Shown here: one piece after another, positions 27,550-36,282 of the stretch
How the letters are laid out: each line of letters begins with the position of its first letter
Numbering within the stretch: the first letter of the stretch is position 1
DNA from: Salipaludibacillus keqinensis
GTDB taxonomy: Bacteria > Bacillota > Bacilli > Bacillales > Salisediminibacteriaceae
Assembly (NCBI RefSeq): GCF_003226325.1
Contig: NZ_PDOD01000006.1
Span: 124,001 to 188,000, forward strand
DNA: 64,000 bases
Direction of reading: 5' to 3'
Notes under the pieces: generated by a model
Databases searched by the model: none
Seen by the model: the letters and a program-made list of their open reading frames with translations, nothing else
What the model was told of the DNA's origin: nothing
Translations under genes and position numbers: made by a program

Positions 27550-27581
27550 AAAAAAGAGCCTTGTCCAAATAGACAAGGCTC
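27550..27581 (-). terminator. terminator of the small peptide gene
   Basis: Perfect 10-bp stem GAGCCTTGTC / GACAAGGCTC, 6-nt loop, T6 on the minus strand, 9 bases after the peptide stop codon. Confidence 0.88.
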
Positions 27582-27590
27582 CAAATTTAT

Positions 27591-27701
27591 CTATCCATGA
27601 GTGTACTCCGGGGGGGCGTCTGGAGTAACATCTATGGCATATGACGTTACAGGTGAAACGAAAAATAGAGTGAAAGCCATAATAACAAGTAGTTTCTTCA
27701 T
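27591..27701 (-). CDS. secreted 36-aa peptide precursor, candidate PapR-like signal
   Basis: ATG 27701 follows AGGAGG with 8-nt spacing. The product has a lysine-capped hydrophobic signal sequence (MKKLLVIMAFTLFFVSPVTS) and a short tail (YAIDVTPDAPPEYTHG); cleavage after Ser-Tyr-Ala would release a 14-residue peptide IDVTPDAPPEYTHG. This is the layout of PapR (48 aa, signal plus a C-terminal heptapeptide). The gene is divergent from a PlcR-type regulator 168 bases away and has its own promoter region and terminator. No homologue is recalled. The active form, if any, is likely a C-terminal 5-8 residue fragment made by further proteolysis and imported by an oligopeptide permease. Confidence 0.75.
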   Translation of the reverse strand: MKKLLVIMAFTLFFVSPVTSYAIDVTPDAPPEYTHG

Positions 27702-27868
27702 GAAGAACAACCTCCTAGAATATTTTCATTTATTATTACATACTTAGAAATTCCTTGCATCGTCCAATATAGTTAATATTCTGAATCTTATAACGTTATT
27801 TCTTTCACATGCTTCCTTATTTGTAAGTTATAATTAACATATTAATATTTTTGAGGAGTAGGTCAGAG

Positions 27869-28750
27869 ATGAACTATTTAATTGGCGATCGATTAAAAGA
27901 TTTGCGAGAACATTTGAGTATGTCTCAAAAAGAACTTTGCGAGGAAATCTGTACACAAGGCCTGATCAGCAGAATCGAAAACAATACCGCCACACCTACC
28001 GCTCCGTTGTTGCACCAGATGGCCATAAGGTTAGGTGTCGATTTAAATTATTTTTTTGACGATATTTCGAGAAATGGAATAAATTACGTAAAAGAAACAA
28101 CCAACCTTATCGATTCGCACATTCGTGACCACCACTACCCTGAAGTCATGAAGATTATTCGGTTTGAAAAGAACAACCCCCTATTTAAAGAACGGCATTT
28201 AAAACAATACCTTCTGTGGCGAGAAGGAATTTGCCTGTTTCATATGAACCATGATAGTCATCAGGCACTTACGCTGCTGGATAATGCACTTAAATTAAGA
28301 GTGGACAGTGAGAAAAATCTTACTGAAAACGAGATTGATATTCTAGCCTCTAAAGCGATTATTTACAGTAAAATGAATGAATTAGACCTTGCCGCAGAAA
28401 TTTACAGTAAACTATTATCTCAGGTCGATTCCCTTCCTATGTTAAGTAGTCAGCGTTTGATCATCCGAATACTATTTAACGCTAGCAGAAACGAATATGA
28501 CCGAAAAAACTTCAAACAATCGATTTTATATGCAGATAAAGCTATTAAAACATGTCTAGAAGAGGATCAACTTTATTTATTAGGCCATCTCTTCTTCCAA
28601 AAAGGCTGCTCTCTCTTTCAATATGATCCTACCGAAAAGGATAAAAGTATCGAGCTATTGAACGAAGCATTACATATTTACCGTTTAAAACCTGTAACAG
28701 AGTTTATTAATGATTTACATGAAGAATTAGAAATCATTAAGAATGGCTAA
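27869..28750 (+). CDS. RNPP (PlcR-like) quorum-sensing regulator
   Basis: 293 aa from ATG 27869 (GAGGAG upstream). An XRE-type HTH (about residues 5-60: LKDLREHLSMSQKELCEE, then ISRIENN) is followed by about five TPR-type helical repeats (65-285). Length and the final repeat (LYLLGHLFFQKGCSLFQYD, then KSIELLNEALHIY) closely resemble B. cereus PlcR, less so NprR or Rap. PlcR is activated by the imported peptide PapR and turns on secreted enzymes. Here a divergent gene for a short exported peptide lies upstream, and two subtilisin genes lie downstream on the same strand as this gene. Closed by a terminator. Confidence 0.85.
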   Translation: MNYLIGDRLKDLREHLSMSQKELCEEICTQGLISRIENNTATPTAPLLHQMAIRLGVDLNYFFDDISRNGINYVKETTNLIDSHIRDHHYPEVMKIIRFEKNNPLFKERHLKQYLLWREGICLFHMNHDSHQALTLLDNALKLRVDSEKNLTENEIDILASKAIIYSKMNELDLAAEIYSKLLSQVDSLPMLSSQRLIIRILFNASRNEYDRKNFKQSILYADKAIKTCLEEDQLYLLGHLFFQKGCSLFQYDPTEKDKSIELLNEALHIYRLKPVTEFINDLHEELEIIKNG

Positions 28751-29056
28751 TCATACTTCTTTGTTAACTGCACTCTATCAATCTATCAATTTTATACTAT
28801 TTTTCAGTGTAAAAGATATAGATAATCATTTGCTATTTTGTGAGTTTCTCCCCTCTTGCTTCCTGGCTCCAAATACTACCTGAAGAGTATTAATATGTTA
28901 ATATCTTTATAAGAAACAACTATAATTAAAGAAGCCTGTGTAGTTTTGCCGTTGTTACTGGCGAATAACAGGCTTTTTTACGGTTCGATAAGTACAAATA
29001 TTTAGAATATTATGAGTCTATCGATAATCGAAATAATATTCCAAGGAGGTTTTATA
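28751..29056. other. intergenic region before the first subtilisin
   Basis: Contains the regulator's terminator (28932-28979) and the promoter region of the protease gene. No unambiguous PlcR box (TATGnAnnnnTnCATA) is visible. Confidence 0.5.
28932..28979 (+). terminator. terminator of the PlcR-like gene
   Basis: Outer stem AAGCCTGT / ACAGGCTT plus a short inner pairing, followed by T6. Confidence 0.8.
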
Positions 29057-30160
29057 TTGAACAGGTATTCTAAGTTATTAGGGGTCATTATCGGATTTAT
29101 CTTAGCATTTACGTATGTTTTTTCAAATGCTAGTGTTTCCGCCAACGGTCAGGGAGCAGAAAGATTTGATTACTTAATTGGTTTCAATAATGACGTCAAT
29201 GAGAATGTTGTAAAGCAAGCTGGCGGTGAAGTGCTGCATGAATATAAATACATGCCCGTTCTTCATGTGAAGATTCCTGAGAAGGCGGCTAAGGCTCTAG
29301 AAAAAAATCCAAATATTGATTATGTAGAAAAAGATGAAGAAGTAACTACATCGCAAACCGTCCCCTGGGGAATCGACCATATTAATGCTCCAACCGTCCA
29401 TTCTTGGGGAAATAAAGGAACTGGTGTAAAGGTAGCTGTACTAGATACTGGAATTGCTACACATGAGGATTTAAGAATTTCAGGTGGTGTTAGTTACATT
29501 AGCTCGGAGCCTTCTTATCAAGATTATAATGGACACGGCACACATGTTGCTGGAACAGTAGCTGCTCTGGATAATAGCTACGGCGTCATTGGCGTCGCCC
29601 CATCTATTGATCTCTATGCGGTAAAAGTCTTAGATCGAAACGGGGGCGGATCGCACAGCAGCATAGCCAAAGGAATCGAGTGGTCTGTTACCAATAATAT
29701 GGACATTGTCAATATGAGTTTAGGGGGACCTACAGGGTCTTCAACTTTGAGTCAGGCTGCAAATTATGCCAATAATCAAGGTTTACTATTGATTGCGGCT
29801 GCTGGGAACACCGGTACAGCTGGCATTTCATATCCTGCGAGATATAGCTCTGTCATGGCCGTAGGTGCTGTGGATTCAAATAACAATCGAGCGTCCTTTT
29901 CTACTTACGGCAACGAGTTAGAGATTATGGCACCAGGAGTCTCAGTACTTAGCACCTACACATCAAACCGTTATGTGGAATTGAACGGTACATCGATGGC
30001 CAGTCCTCATGTAGCTGGTGTAGCTGCCCTAGTAAAGAGTGAGTACCCATGGGCTTCTAATGCTCAAATCAGACAAAGGTTAACTGATACAGCAACGTCT
30101 CTTGGTCATTCTTACTATTATGGAAGTGGCCTTGTAAATGCTTCTCATGCTGCCTATTAA
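29057..30160 (+). CDS. secreted subtilisin-type serine protease
   Basis: 367 aa from TTG 29057 (CCAAGGAGG upstream, 7-nt spacing). Signal peptide (about 1-30, ending near ASVSA), I9 propeptide (about 35-95, FDYLIGFN and YVEKDEEV), then mature enzyme from about residue 97 (SQTVPWGI), about 270 aa. Catalytic triad: Asp in VAVLDTGI, His in [10 protein letters not shown], Ser in [12 protein letters not shown]; the oxyanion Asn is in AAAGNTG. One of two tandem subtilisins downstream of the PlcR-like regulator. Extracellular protein degradation. Confidence 0.95.
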   Translation: MNRYSKLLGVIIGFILAFTYVFSNASVSANGQGAERFDYLIGFNNDVNENVVKQAGGEVLHEYKYMPVLHVKIPEKAAKALEKNPNIDYVEKDEEVTTSQTVPWGIDHINAPTVHSWGNKGTGVKVAVLDTGIATHEDLRISGGVSYISSEPSYQDYNGHGTHVAGTVAALDNSYGVIGVAPSIDLYAVKVLDRNGGGSHSSIAKGIEWSVTNNMDIVNMSLGGPTGSSTLSQAANYANNQGLLLIAAAGNTGTAGISYPARYSSVMAVGAVDSNNNRASFSTYGNELEIMAPGVSVLSTYTSNRYVELNGTSMASPHVAGVAALVKSEYPWASNAQIRQRLTDTATSLGHSYYYGSGLVNASHAAY

Positions 30161-30234
30161 TATCTTATTTGGAATAAAAGTAGCTTGAAATACTAGAGAA
30201 CTATTTTAAATATAATCTTAAGGAGAGGGTTCAA

Positions 30235-31368
30235 TTGAAAAAATTAGTCGTATCATGGTTACTTCTTGTACTTATCTTTTTACCAGCTCACGGAGGATTA
30301 GCTTCAGGAGGAAATGGTGAAAGCAGTGACTACTTAGTGAAATTTAATGGTCCAGCAGAGAAGGGGATTGTTAAAGCCTTTGGTGTTGACGAAGAAGATA
30401 TTCTTCACGAATACGAGTTATTATCTGTTATGCACATCAATTTAACCGACAATCAAAAGAGAGGATTAGAAAGACACCCTCAAGTTGAGATGGTTGAAGA
30501 AAATGGAGAAGTTGAGGCGTTAGGTCAGACTGTTCCATGGGGTGTCCCGCATGTTCAGGGAACCGCTGCTCAAGAAGAAGGCTACACGGGTGACAGTGTG
30601 AAAGTGGCCATCTTAGACACGGGTGTCGATAACACGCATGAAGATTTAGCTGCTAATGTAAAAGGCGGACATTCCGTCTTTGATGACGCAGATAACAGCG
30701 ATCCATATTATGATGAGAACGGACATGGTACACACGTAGCCGGAACCGTCGGTGCAGTGAATAACGACTTAGGTGTTATTGGTGTAGCATATGACGCAGA
30801 TTTGTATGCTGTTAAGGTCTTGAACAATGCCGGCAGTGGCACGTTAGCAGGAATTGCTGAAGGTATAGAATGGTCAATTGATAATGAAATGGATATCATT
30901 AATATGAGTTTAGGTGGTTCACAAGGATCATCAATTTTGGAGGAGTTCAGTGACCTCGCTTATGACGAAGGTGTTCTTGTAGTTGCAGCTGCAGGAAACA
31001 GTGGAAATCGTGGTGGAAACAATGATACGGTTGGATACCCTGCCAACTATGACTCGGTTATTGCAGTGGCTGCTATTGATGAAAACAATAATCGAGCGAG
31101 TTTTTCCAGTAGCGGTCCGGCAGTAGAAATTTCTGCGCCTGGGGTGAGTGTCCTCAGCACCATCCCTGGCAATGATTACGCAGCATTTAACGGTACGTCC
31201 ATGGCATCTCCTCATGTAGCAGGTGTGGCTGCGCAAGTTTGGCAAGCGAAACCGGAACTATCAAACGAGGAATTAAGAGATTTATTAAATGAAACAGCTC
31301 AGAGTTTAGGATCGGCCAGCCAATATGGTCATGGTCTTGTCCAGTCGTTGGATGCCATCGAATATTAA
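30235..31368 (+). CDS. secreted subtilisin-type serine protease (second)
   Basis: 377 aa from TTG 30235 (AAGGAGAGGG). Signal peptide (1-24), I9 propeptide (about 32-98), mature enzyme from about residue 100 (GQTVPWGVPHVQG), about 275 aa. Triad: Asp in VAILDTGV, His in [10 protein letters not shown], Ser in [19 protein letters not shown] holds the oxyanion Asn. It is clearly more acidic than its neighbour (many D/E/N in loops such as DDADNSDPYYDENG), consistent with salt or calcium dependence. It has 75 bases of upstream sequence and may have its own promoter. Closed by a hairpin. Confidence 0.95.
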   Translation: MKKLVVSWLLLVLIFLPAHGGLASGGNGESSDYLVKFNGPAEKGIVKAFGVDEEDILHEYELLSVMHINLTDNQKRGLERHPQVEMVEENGEVEALGQTVPWGVPHVQGTAAQEEGYTGDSVKVAILDTGVDNTHEDLAANVKGGHSVFDDADNSDPYYDENGHGTHVAGTVGAVNNDLGVIGVAYDADLYAVKVLNNAGSGTLAGIAEGIEWSIDNEMDIINMSLGGSQGSSILEEFSDLAYDEGVLVVAAAGNSGNRGGNNDTVGYPANYDSVIAVAAIDENNNRASFSSSGPAVEISAPGVSVLSTIPGNDYAAFNGTSMASPHVAGVAAQVWQAKPELSNEELRDLLNETAQSLGSASQYGHGLVQSLDAIEY

Positions 31369-31382
31369 TAGTTTTATAGAAA

Positions 31383-31409
31383 TGACCTAGCCGTGAGAAG
31401 GCTAGGTCA
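31383..31409 (+). terminator. terminator of the second subtilisin
   Basis: Perfect 10-bp stem TGACCTAGCC / GGCTAGGTCA, loop of 7, 14 bases after the stop; downstream T-run is short. Confidence 0.65.
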
Positions 31410-31502
31410 CTTATTTCTACAAAGAACACTTGGGTATCGGAATAGTGAAAAGATGATATTAATAAATATAGGTGCTCTAAATATGAAAGGGATAATTTTT
31501 AC

Positions 31503-31540
31503 GTACCCCTCCACTTAGCCACACTTAAAGTGGAGGGTAC
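31503..31540. repeat. orphan inverted repeat
   Basis: GTACCCCTCCACT and AGTGGAGGGTAC (one bulged base) around a 13-nt spacer, not near any gene end. Function unclear. Confidence 0.4.
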
Positions 31541-31878
31541 CTCTCTTCCACGACCATCTTAAAAAGCCAAATGAAATGTGTTCTCACAAGTGTGTAGACT
31601 CGGTGAATTCCTATCCTAATAGACTGAACATTCATTTGTACCTTCGATTTTTAGGATAAAAGAACTACTGAAAAGCACGATATTCCGAATAAACCATAAT
31701 GAATAGATATCGTTTATCGCGCAATTTTGATACACAACATCTACCAAGGCCAACTGTTATATGACAATGAAGAACATTAATTTAGAATTTTCCCTTCTCC
31801 CTTGTATATATCAGCATAGTGAAAAAAACCACTTATCCGCCCTATGACTTAATTTTCATAACATTCCTAAAACTATAT

Positions 31879-31908
31879 TGACTTATTTAAGTGTAAGCGA
31901 TTACAATC
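31879..31908 (+). promoter_or_regulatory. sigma-A promoter of the symporter operon
   Basis: TTGACT, 18-base spacer, TACAAT. The spacer and -10 are overlapped by the cre site, so CcpA binding would block RNA polymerase. Confidence 0.7.
31892..31905. promoter_or_regulatory. cre (CcpA) site
   Basis: TGTAAGCGATTACA fits the consensus TGWAANCGNTNWCA with the central CG and symmetric arms. It lies inside the promoter of an operon for acid uptake and activation, the position for catabolite repression. Confidence 0.75.
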
Positions 31909-32036
31909 TAATCAATACCATACTTGTCTATTATTGTAAACGAACTTGCAGGAAGTCATTTTCACTGCATTTGATGTTTACGAGCATCAACGACTGAACA
32001 CTCAGTCGGATTACTAAATAAAAAGGGGGCGCTGTA

Positions 32037-32339
32037 TTGAATGCTTACAAGCTGGAAGTCCGTTTTACCATTATGATGAGCGTATTACTTTTACTTGCTG
32101 GGAACGTTGCGTTAATTTTCTCTATTTTCCCTGTCAATGGTATGCTGTTCGGATTCCCGATCATGTACATTATACCGATACTTTCAGGTTGGTTCGGGAT
32201 ATTATTTTTAACGATAGTCGCAAGTAAAATCGGCAATCATATTGATGAAAAAATTGAGCAAGCCAATGAGCAAGGGGACCCTTCGCTGGAACAGATTGAA
32301 GGTTTCACTAAGAAAAAAAAGAATTACGAGGGGGCATAG
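32037..32339 (+). CDS. small two-TM subunit of an SSS-type symporter (DUF485/DUF4212-like)
   Basis: 100 aa with two TM helices (about residues 12-34 and 42-62) and a charged cytoplasmic tail (EKIEQANEQGDPSLEQIEG). Small membrane proteins of this kind (YjcH in E. coli next to ActP) are encoded directly before acetate-type sodium:solute symporters. The family cannot be fixed by eye. Its stop is 6 bases before the symporter ATG, so the two are one operon. TTG start with AGGGGGC upstream. Regulated by the promoter/cre at 31879-31908. Confidence 0.6.
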   Translation: MNAYKLEVRFTIMMSVLLLLAGNVALIFSIFPVNGMLFGFPIMYIIPILSGWFGILFLTIVASKIGNHIDEKIEQANEQGDPSLEQIEGFTKKKKNYEGA

Positions 32340-32345
32340 ACAAGT

Positions 32346-33992
32346 ATGGGAGAAGAAGCATGGCAGTTATCGAACCCCTTTTTAGGGATTGCAGCAATCA
32401 TTGTAACCTTCATTTTATTTTATGTCGTAGGGTATATTTCCAATCGTAAGAGCAGCTCTGTTACTGATTTATATGTGGCAGGAGCTAGTATTGGCCCTTT
32501 AACAAATGGATTGGCCATGGCATCGACTTATATGAGCTTGGCCACATTTCTTGGGATTACAGCGCTTATCCTTCAATTACAAGTACCGTTTATCATGCTG
32601 TGGATTCAGCTTATATTGTCTATTCCCCTTATTACAATCATCTATGGCACAAGCTTACGGCGGATGGGAGCCTTCTCACCGACCCACTTTATCCGTGAAC
32701 GTTACGGACTCAGTGCTTCGATCATTGCAGCATTATTTATGATTCTTGTCTCGCTCATGTATGCATTGGGGCAAATGATCGGGATTGCACTTGCCTTCGA
32801 AACTGTTCTCGGAATTCCGTACTTAACCGGCCTCATATTTGGGGGATTGGTGATTGTCGGATACGTCACCTTGGGAGGCATGGCAGGCGCATCAAATAAT
32901 GCTGCGATTCAAATGGTCATCATTGCGCTCATGTTCATCGTGCCCCTTGCTGCGATTATGAAGGCAGTGGGTGGAAGTGGATGGTTCTTCCCTCCTCTCC
33001 TCTACTCTGATATGGTTCCAGCCATGCTAGAAGCAATGCCTAATTTCTTTGATTACCAGTTTTCGCCGAAATGGTACGTCTCTCTTATTGGATTAACGAT
33101 TGGATCTCTTGGCCTTCCCCACTTGGCTATGCGGATTTACACTGCTTCTAGTTTGAAAAGCGCGCGAACAGCAATGGTCTGGTTTGCATTTATTATCGGA
33201 CTTGTTTTCTCAGCAACTTATGCAATGGGCTTCGTCGGAGTTTATGCGACGGAAACACAAGGCGTAGCTATTTCTGCAGCCGATGCCGACAAGCTCACCC
33301 TTATTTTGAACTTGGTTTATAATCCTGAATGGGTCACTGCCCTCGTCATTGCCGGAGCTATTTCAGCTGGCTTGTCTACACTTAGTGGCAATCTGCTCGC
33401 TATCGGCGCCTTACTTTCTCAGGACATTGTAACCGTACTTAAACCAAACTTATACGTAAAAACACGATTAAAGCTAGGGTATATCGCCATTTTCACCGGA
33501 GGGATTATCAGTATCTTGCTTGCCATTAACCCCCCTGCCTTTTTAGTCGTCAGTATCTTGTGGGCGTTTGGTCTTGCCGGTGTTACTAACGCACCGCTTA
33601 TTATCGTTGGAGTGTGGTGGAAAGAAGCGAACAAATTCGGCGCCATCGCAGCCTCAGTAATTGGAGGTGCCCTTTATATTATCGTCTCACCGTTCGTATT
33701 CCCAACGATTGTCCTGACCGGTCACAGTGTCACCGACGGCATGGGTTTATCCGGCGCAATGCTGGCCATCCCTGTCAGTTTCATCCTGCTTATCGTCGTT
33801 TCTTACGTGACAAATAGAATCCCTAAACTGTCGACAATGCTGACGACGAAAGCAGATCACATACTTATTGAAAGAATCCATGGATGGAAAGATATTCATC
33901 CCCGACGATACAACAGCACGATAGGAGCTGCCATTACTGTCGCATTTTTTACGGCCATTGCCGTGTGGGCGATCATGCCTTGGAATATGTAG
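32346..33992 (+). CDS. sodium:solute symporter (SSS family, ActP-like)
   Basis: 548 aa, about 13 TM helices. SSS signature elements: TDLYVAGASIGPLTNGLAMASTYMSLATF (opening TM1-2; only S-x-A-x-x-Y-M-S is diagnostic), GLPHLAMRIYT (about residues 256-266) and SAGLSTLSGNLLAI (about 344-357). The operon context (acyl-CoA synthetase downstream, small subunit upstream, cre site) suggests uptake of a short-chain acid such as acetate, propionate or butyrate with Na+. The exact substrate is inference. Confidence 0.85.
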   Translation: MGEEAWQLSNPFLGIAAIIVTFILFYVVGYISNRKSSSVTDLYVAGASIGPLTNGLAMASTYMSLATFLGITALILQLQVPFIMLWIQLILSIPLITIIYGTSLRRMGAFSPTHFIRERYGLSASIIAALFMILVSLMYALGQMIGIALAFETVLGIPYLTGLIFGGLVIVGYVTLGGMAGASNNAAIQMVIIALMFIVPLAAIMKAVGGSGWFFPPLLYSDMVPAMLEAMPNFFDYQFSPKWYVSLIGLTIGSLGLPHLAMRIYTASSLKSARTAMVWFAFIIGLVFSATYAMGFVGVYATETQGVAISAADADKLTLILNLVYNPEWVTALVIAGAISAGLSTLSGNLLAIGALLSQDIVTVLKPNLYVKTRLKLGYIAIFTGGIISILLAINPPAFLVVSILWAFGLAGVTNAPLIIVGVWWKEANKFGAIAASVIGGALYIIVSPFVFPTIVLTGHSVTDGMGLSGAMLAIPVSFILLIVVSYVTNRIPKLSTMLTTKADHILIERIHGWKDIHPRRYNSTIGAAITVAFFTAIAVWAIMPWNM

Positions 33993-34013
33993 GTTCATAA
34001 AGGGGACATTGCG

Positions 34014-34565
34014 ATGATTGGAAAAATGATTACACTACACGCACCGGCGTTTGAGGCATTTCTTGGTACACCTAAATCAAAGTTATATATTCGCCTGATC
34101 ATCATCTGTCTTGGGGTGGTCTATGGATTAGCTGGTATTGCTGCTAACGCGGTGTTTATTGCAAGCTTTGAATCGGCCCTGCTGCGCAGTGTCATCGTCC
34201 CGATCATCTTCATTTTGTTTGGCTTATTCTCTGTCTGGCTCACAAAGATCGGTCTGACTGTTTTGCTTTGGGCAGGGGCTAAAGGTTTTGGTGGTCCAGG
34301 GAAAATCAAGGATTTAAACCAAACCACAACAATCGCCCTTATCCCTGGAGTAATGGCAATCCCTGTCCTCACAGGGATGAACACCAGCTGGTTTATGATG
34401 GGGGCACTAGTCATCGGCGTCAGTTGGATGTTTTTTATTTGCGTACGAATCCATGAGGTAACCCAAGGATTCGTACGTTGGAAAGCCTACGCTGCCGTAT
34501 TTGCAGTATTTGTCTTTTTCGCAAGTGTTTATTACATCGTTATGCCTACAAGCATAATAACTTAA
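34014..34565 (+). CDS. Yip1-like membrane protein
   Basis: 183 aa with five TM segments (about residues 28-50, 60-80, 102-120, 122-142 and 152-175). N-terminal ITLHAPAFEAFLG and the GFGGPGKIKDLNQTTTIALIPGVMAIP segment with a G-x-P-x-x-P turn match Yip1-domain proteins. Function in bacteria is unknown. It sits between the symporter and acyl-CoA synthetase genes, an unusual position. ATG follows AAAGGGGAC. Confidence 0.6.
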   Translation: MIGKMITLHAPAFEAFLGTPKSKLYIRLIIICLGVVYGLAGIAANAVFIASFESALLRSVIVPIIFILFGLFSVWLTKIGLTVLLWAGAKGFGGPGKIKDLNQTTTIALIPGVMAIPVLTGMNTSWFMMGALVIGVSWMFFICVRIHEVTQGFVRWKAYAAVFAVFVFFASVYYIVMPTSIIT

Positions 34566-34578
34566 GGGGGAGTCACTC

Positions 34579-36156
34579 GTGAATCGTGATCAATTAATAG
34601 CACCTGCACAGTACAATATCACTGAGGAACTTATGAAATACGCTCACGACAACACAAGGACAGCTGTTCGCTGGCTAGATCAGGAAGGCAAGCGACGGAA
34701 TATCTCATACAGAGAAATGGTGGAAAAAATGAATCAGTTCGCCTTAGCTCTTAAGGGGCAAGGGGTTAACAAAGGGGATAAACTTCTCATTATTCTACCG
34801 CGAATTCCTGAAGCTTATATCACTTACCTAGCCTGTTTAAAAGCTGGTATTATCGCCATTCCTAGTTCAGACATGCTTCGTAAAAAGGATTTGTTATACC
34901 GCATCCAACATGCGAATGTGAAAGGGATTGTTTCCTTTCATGAAACAACTGGTGAAATTAACTCCATTGATGAAGATCATCCCGCCCTTTCGAAAAAATT
35001 CATAGTTGGCGGTGAGGAAGAAGGTTGGCAGTCGTTAGAGAAGCTTGCTGCAAAAGAGAAAACAGATTATGAAGGCGAAAAAACTAGCCGGGACGATATT
35101 TCTTTTTTATCTTATACATCGGGAACTACCGGGAATCCTAAAGGAGTCGTTCACACGCACGGATGGGGCTATGCTCATGTTCGTACAGCGGCCAAAGAAT
35201 GGCTTGGTGTCGAAGAAGGGGATCTTGTCTGGGCCACGGCTGCACCGGGCTGGCAAAAGTGGATCTGGAGCCCATTCCTTTCAACGATTACCCTAGGCGC
35301 CACCGCCTTCGTCTATCACGGTAGTTTCGATCCGATAAGCTACTTAAAACTGATGGAAGTGGAAAAGATCAATGTCCTTTGCTGTACACCGACAGAATAT
35401 AGGCTAATGGCTAAAGTTGAAAATCTGTCTGACTACAAACTTCCCGATTTGAAAAGTGCTGTGTCTGCTGGAGAACCGTTAAATCGTCCCGTTATTGAAG
35501 CTTTCCGCCTAGCATTTGATTTAGATGTAAGAGACGGGTACGGTCAAACAGAAAATACTTTGCTCGTTTGTAACCTAAAGGGGATGCCAACGAAACCTGG
35601 CTCCATGGGTAAGCCGACACCAGGAAATCCTGTAGATATTATTGATGAAGATGGCAAGCCTGTTAAGGTAGGGGAAGTCGGTGACATCGCCGTACACAAA
35701 GATTGTCCTGCCCTGTTTAAAAAGTACCTAGACGAACCTGAACGTACTCAAGCATCCTTTCGAGGCGACTGGTACTTAACAGGTGACCATGCTATGAAAG
35801 ATGAGGACGGTTACTTTTGGTTTAAAGGCCGCAGTGATGACATTATTATTAGCTCAGGTTACACGATCGGACCGTTCGAAGTGGAAGATGCTCTCGTGAA
35901 GCACCCTGCCGTTCGTGAGTGCGCGGTGGTAGCTTCACCAGACGAAACCCGCGGCAGCATCGTAAAAGCCTTTGTCGTCTTAAGAGATCCGGACGTTGTT
36001 CCTGACGCAAACCTTGTCAAAGAATTGCAGGACCATACAAAGAGCATCACCGCCCCTTACAAATATCCAAGACAGATCAGCTTTATAGAAGAATTACCGA
36101 AAACCACATCCGGCAAAATTCGCCGCATTGACTTACGACTACAAGAACAAAGATGA
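34579..36156 (+). CDS. acyl-CoA synthetase (MbcS/medium- or short-chain type)
   Basis: 525 aa. Adenylate-forming motifs: SYTSGTTGNPKGVVHTHGW (A3, about residues 177-195), YGQTENTLLV (A5, about 318), YLTGDHAMKDEDGYFWFKGR (A7-A8, about 398-417) and KTTSGKIRRID (A10, catalytic Lys about 514). It resembles MbcS/AcsM-type enzymes that activate short, medium or branched acids. GTG start with AAGGGGGAG. Last gene of the symporter operon; it would activate the acid brought in by the symporter. Confidence 0.88.
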   Translation: MNRDQLIAPAQYNITEELMKYAHDNTRTAVRWLDQEGKRRNISYREMVEKMNQFALALKGQGVNKGDKLLIILPRIPEAYITYLACLKAGIIAIPSSDMLRKKDLLYRIQHANVKGIVSFHETTGEINSIDEDHPALSKKFIVGGEEEGWQSLEKLAAKEKTDYEGEKTSRDDISFLSYTSGTTGNPKGVVHTHGWGYAHVRTAAKEWLGVEEGDLVWATAAPGWQKWIWSPFLSTITLGATAFVYHGSFDPISYLKLMEVEKINVLCCTPTEYRLMAKVENLSDYKLPDLKSAVSAGEPLNRPVIEAFRLAFDLDVRDGYGQTENTLLVCNLKGMPTKPGSMGKPTPGNPVDIIDEDGKPVKVGEVGDIAVHKDCPALFKKYLDEPERTQASFRGDWYLTGDHAMKDEDGYFWFKGRSDDIIISSGYTIGPFEVEDALVKHPAVRECAVVASPDETRGSIVKAFVVLRDPDVVPDANLVKELQDHTKSITAPYKYPRQISFIEELPKTTSGKIRRIDLRLQEQR

Positions 36157-36226
36157 TAGAAAGTGAGAGTTAATCAGTTGCCGACTGCGACTGTCCCATA
36201 TATATCTTATATGTTCAGATGAAAAA

Positions 36227-36265
36227 AGCCTCAGCCCCTCGTAAATTAGACACGGGGCTGGGGCT
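36227..36265 (+). terminator. operon terminator
   Basis: Stem AGCCTCAGCCCC / GGGGCTGGGGCT around a 15-nt loop, flanked on the left by A6 (bidirectional with the small His-rich gene that converges here). Confidence 0.8.
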
Positions 36266-36282
36266 ATCATATTCATATTTCT

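Larger units (their letters stand above)
31369..32036. other. long intergenic region (668 bases)
   Basis: Contains the terminator of the second subtilisin (31383-31409), an orphan inverted repeat (31503-31540) and, at its right end, the sigma-A promoter with overlapping cre site of the symporter operon. No small gene with an SD was found in 31550-31870. Confidence 0.5.

Noticed and set aside
29000-29020. AGAATATTA motif shared by the protease and regulator upstream regions
   Set aside because: The motif is short and AT-rich and occurs by chance in such sequence; not enough to call an operator.
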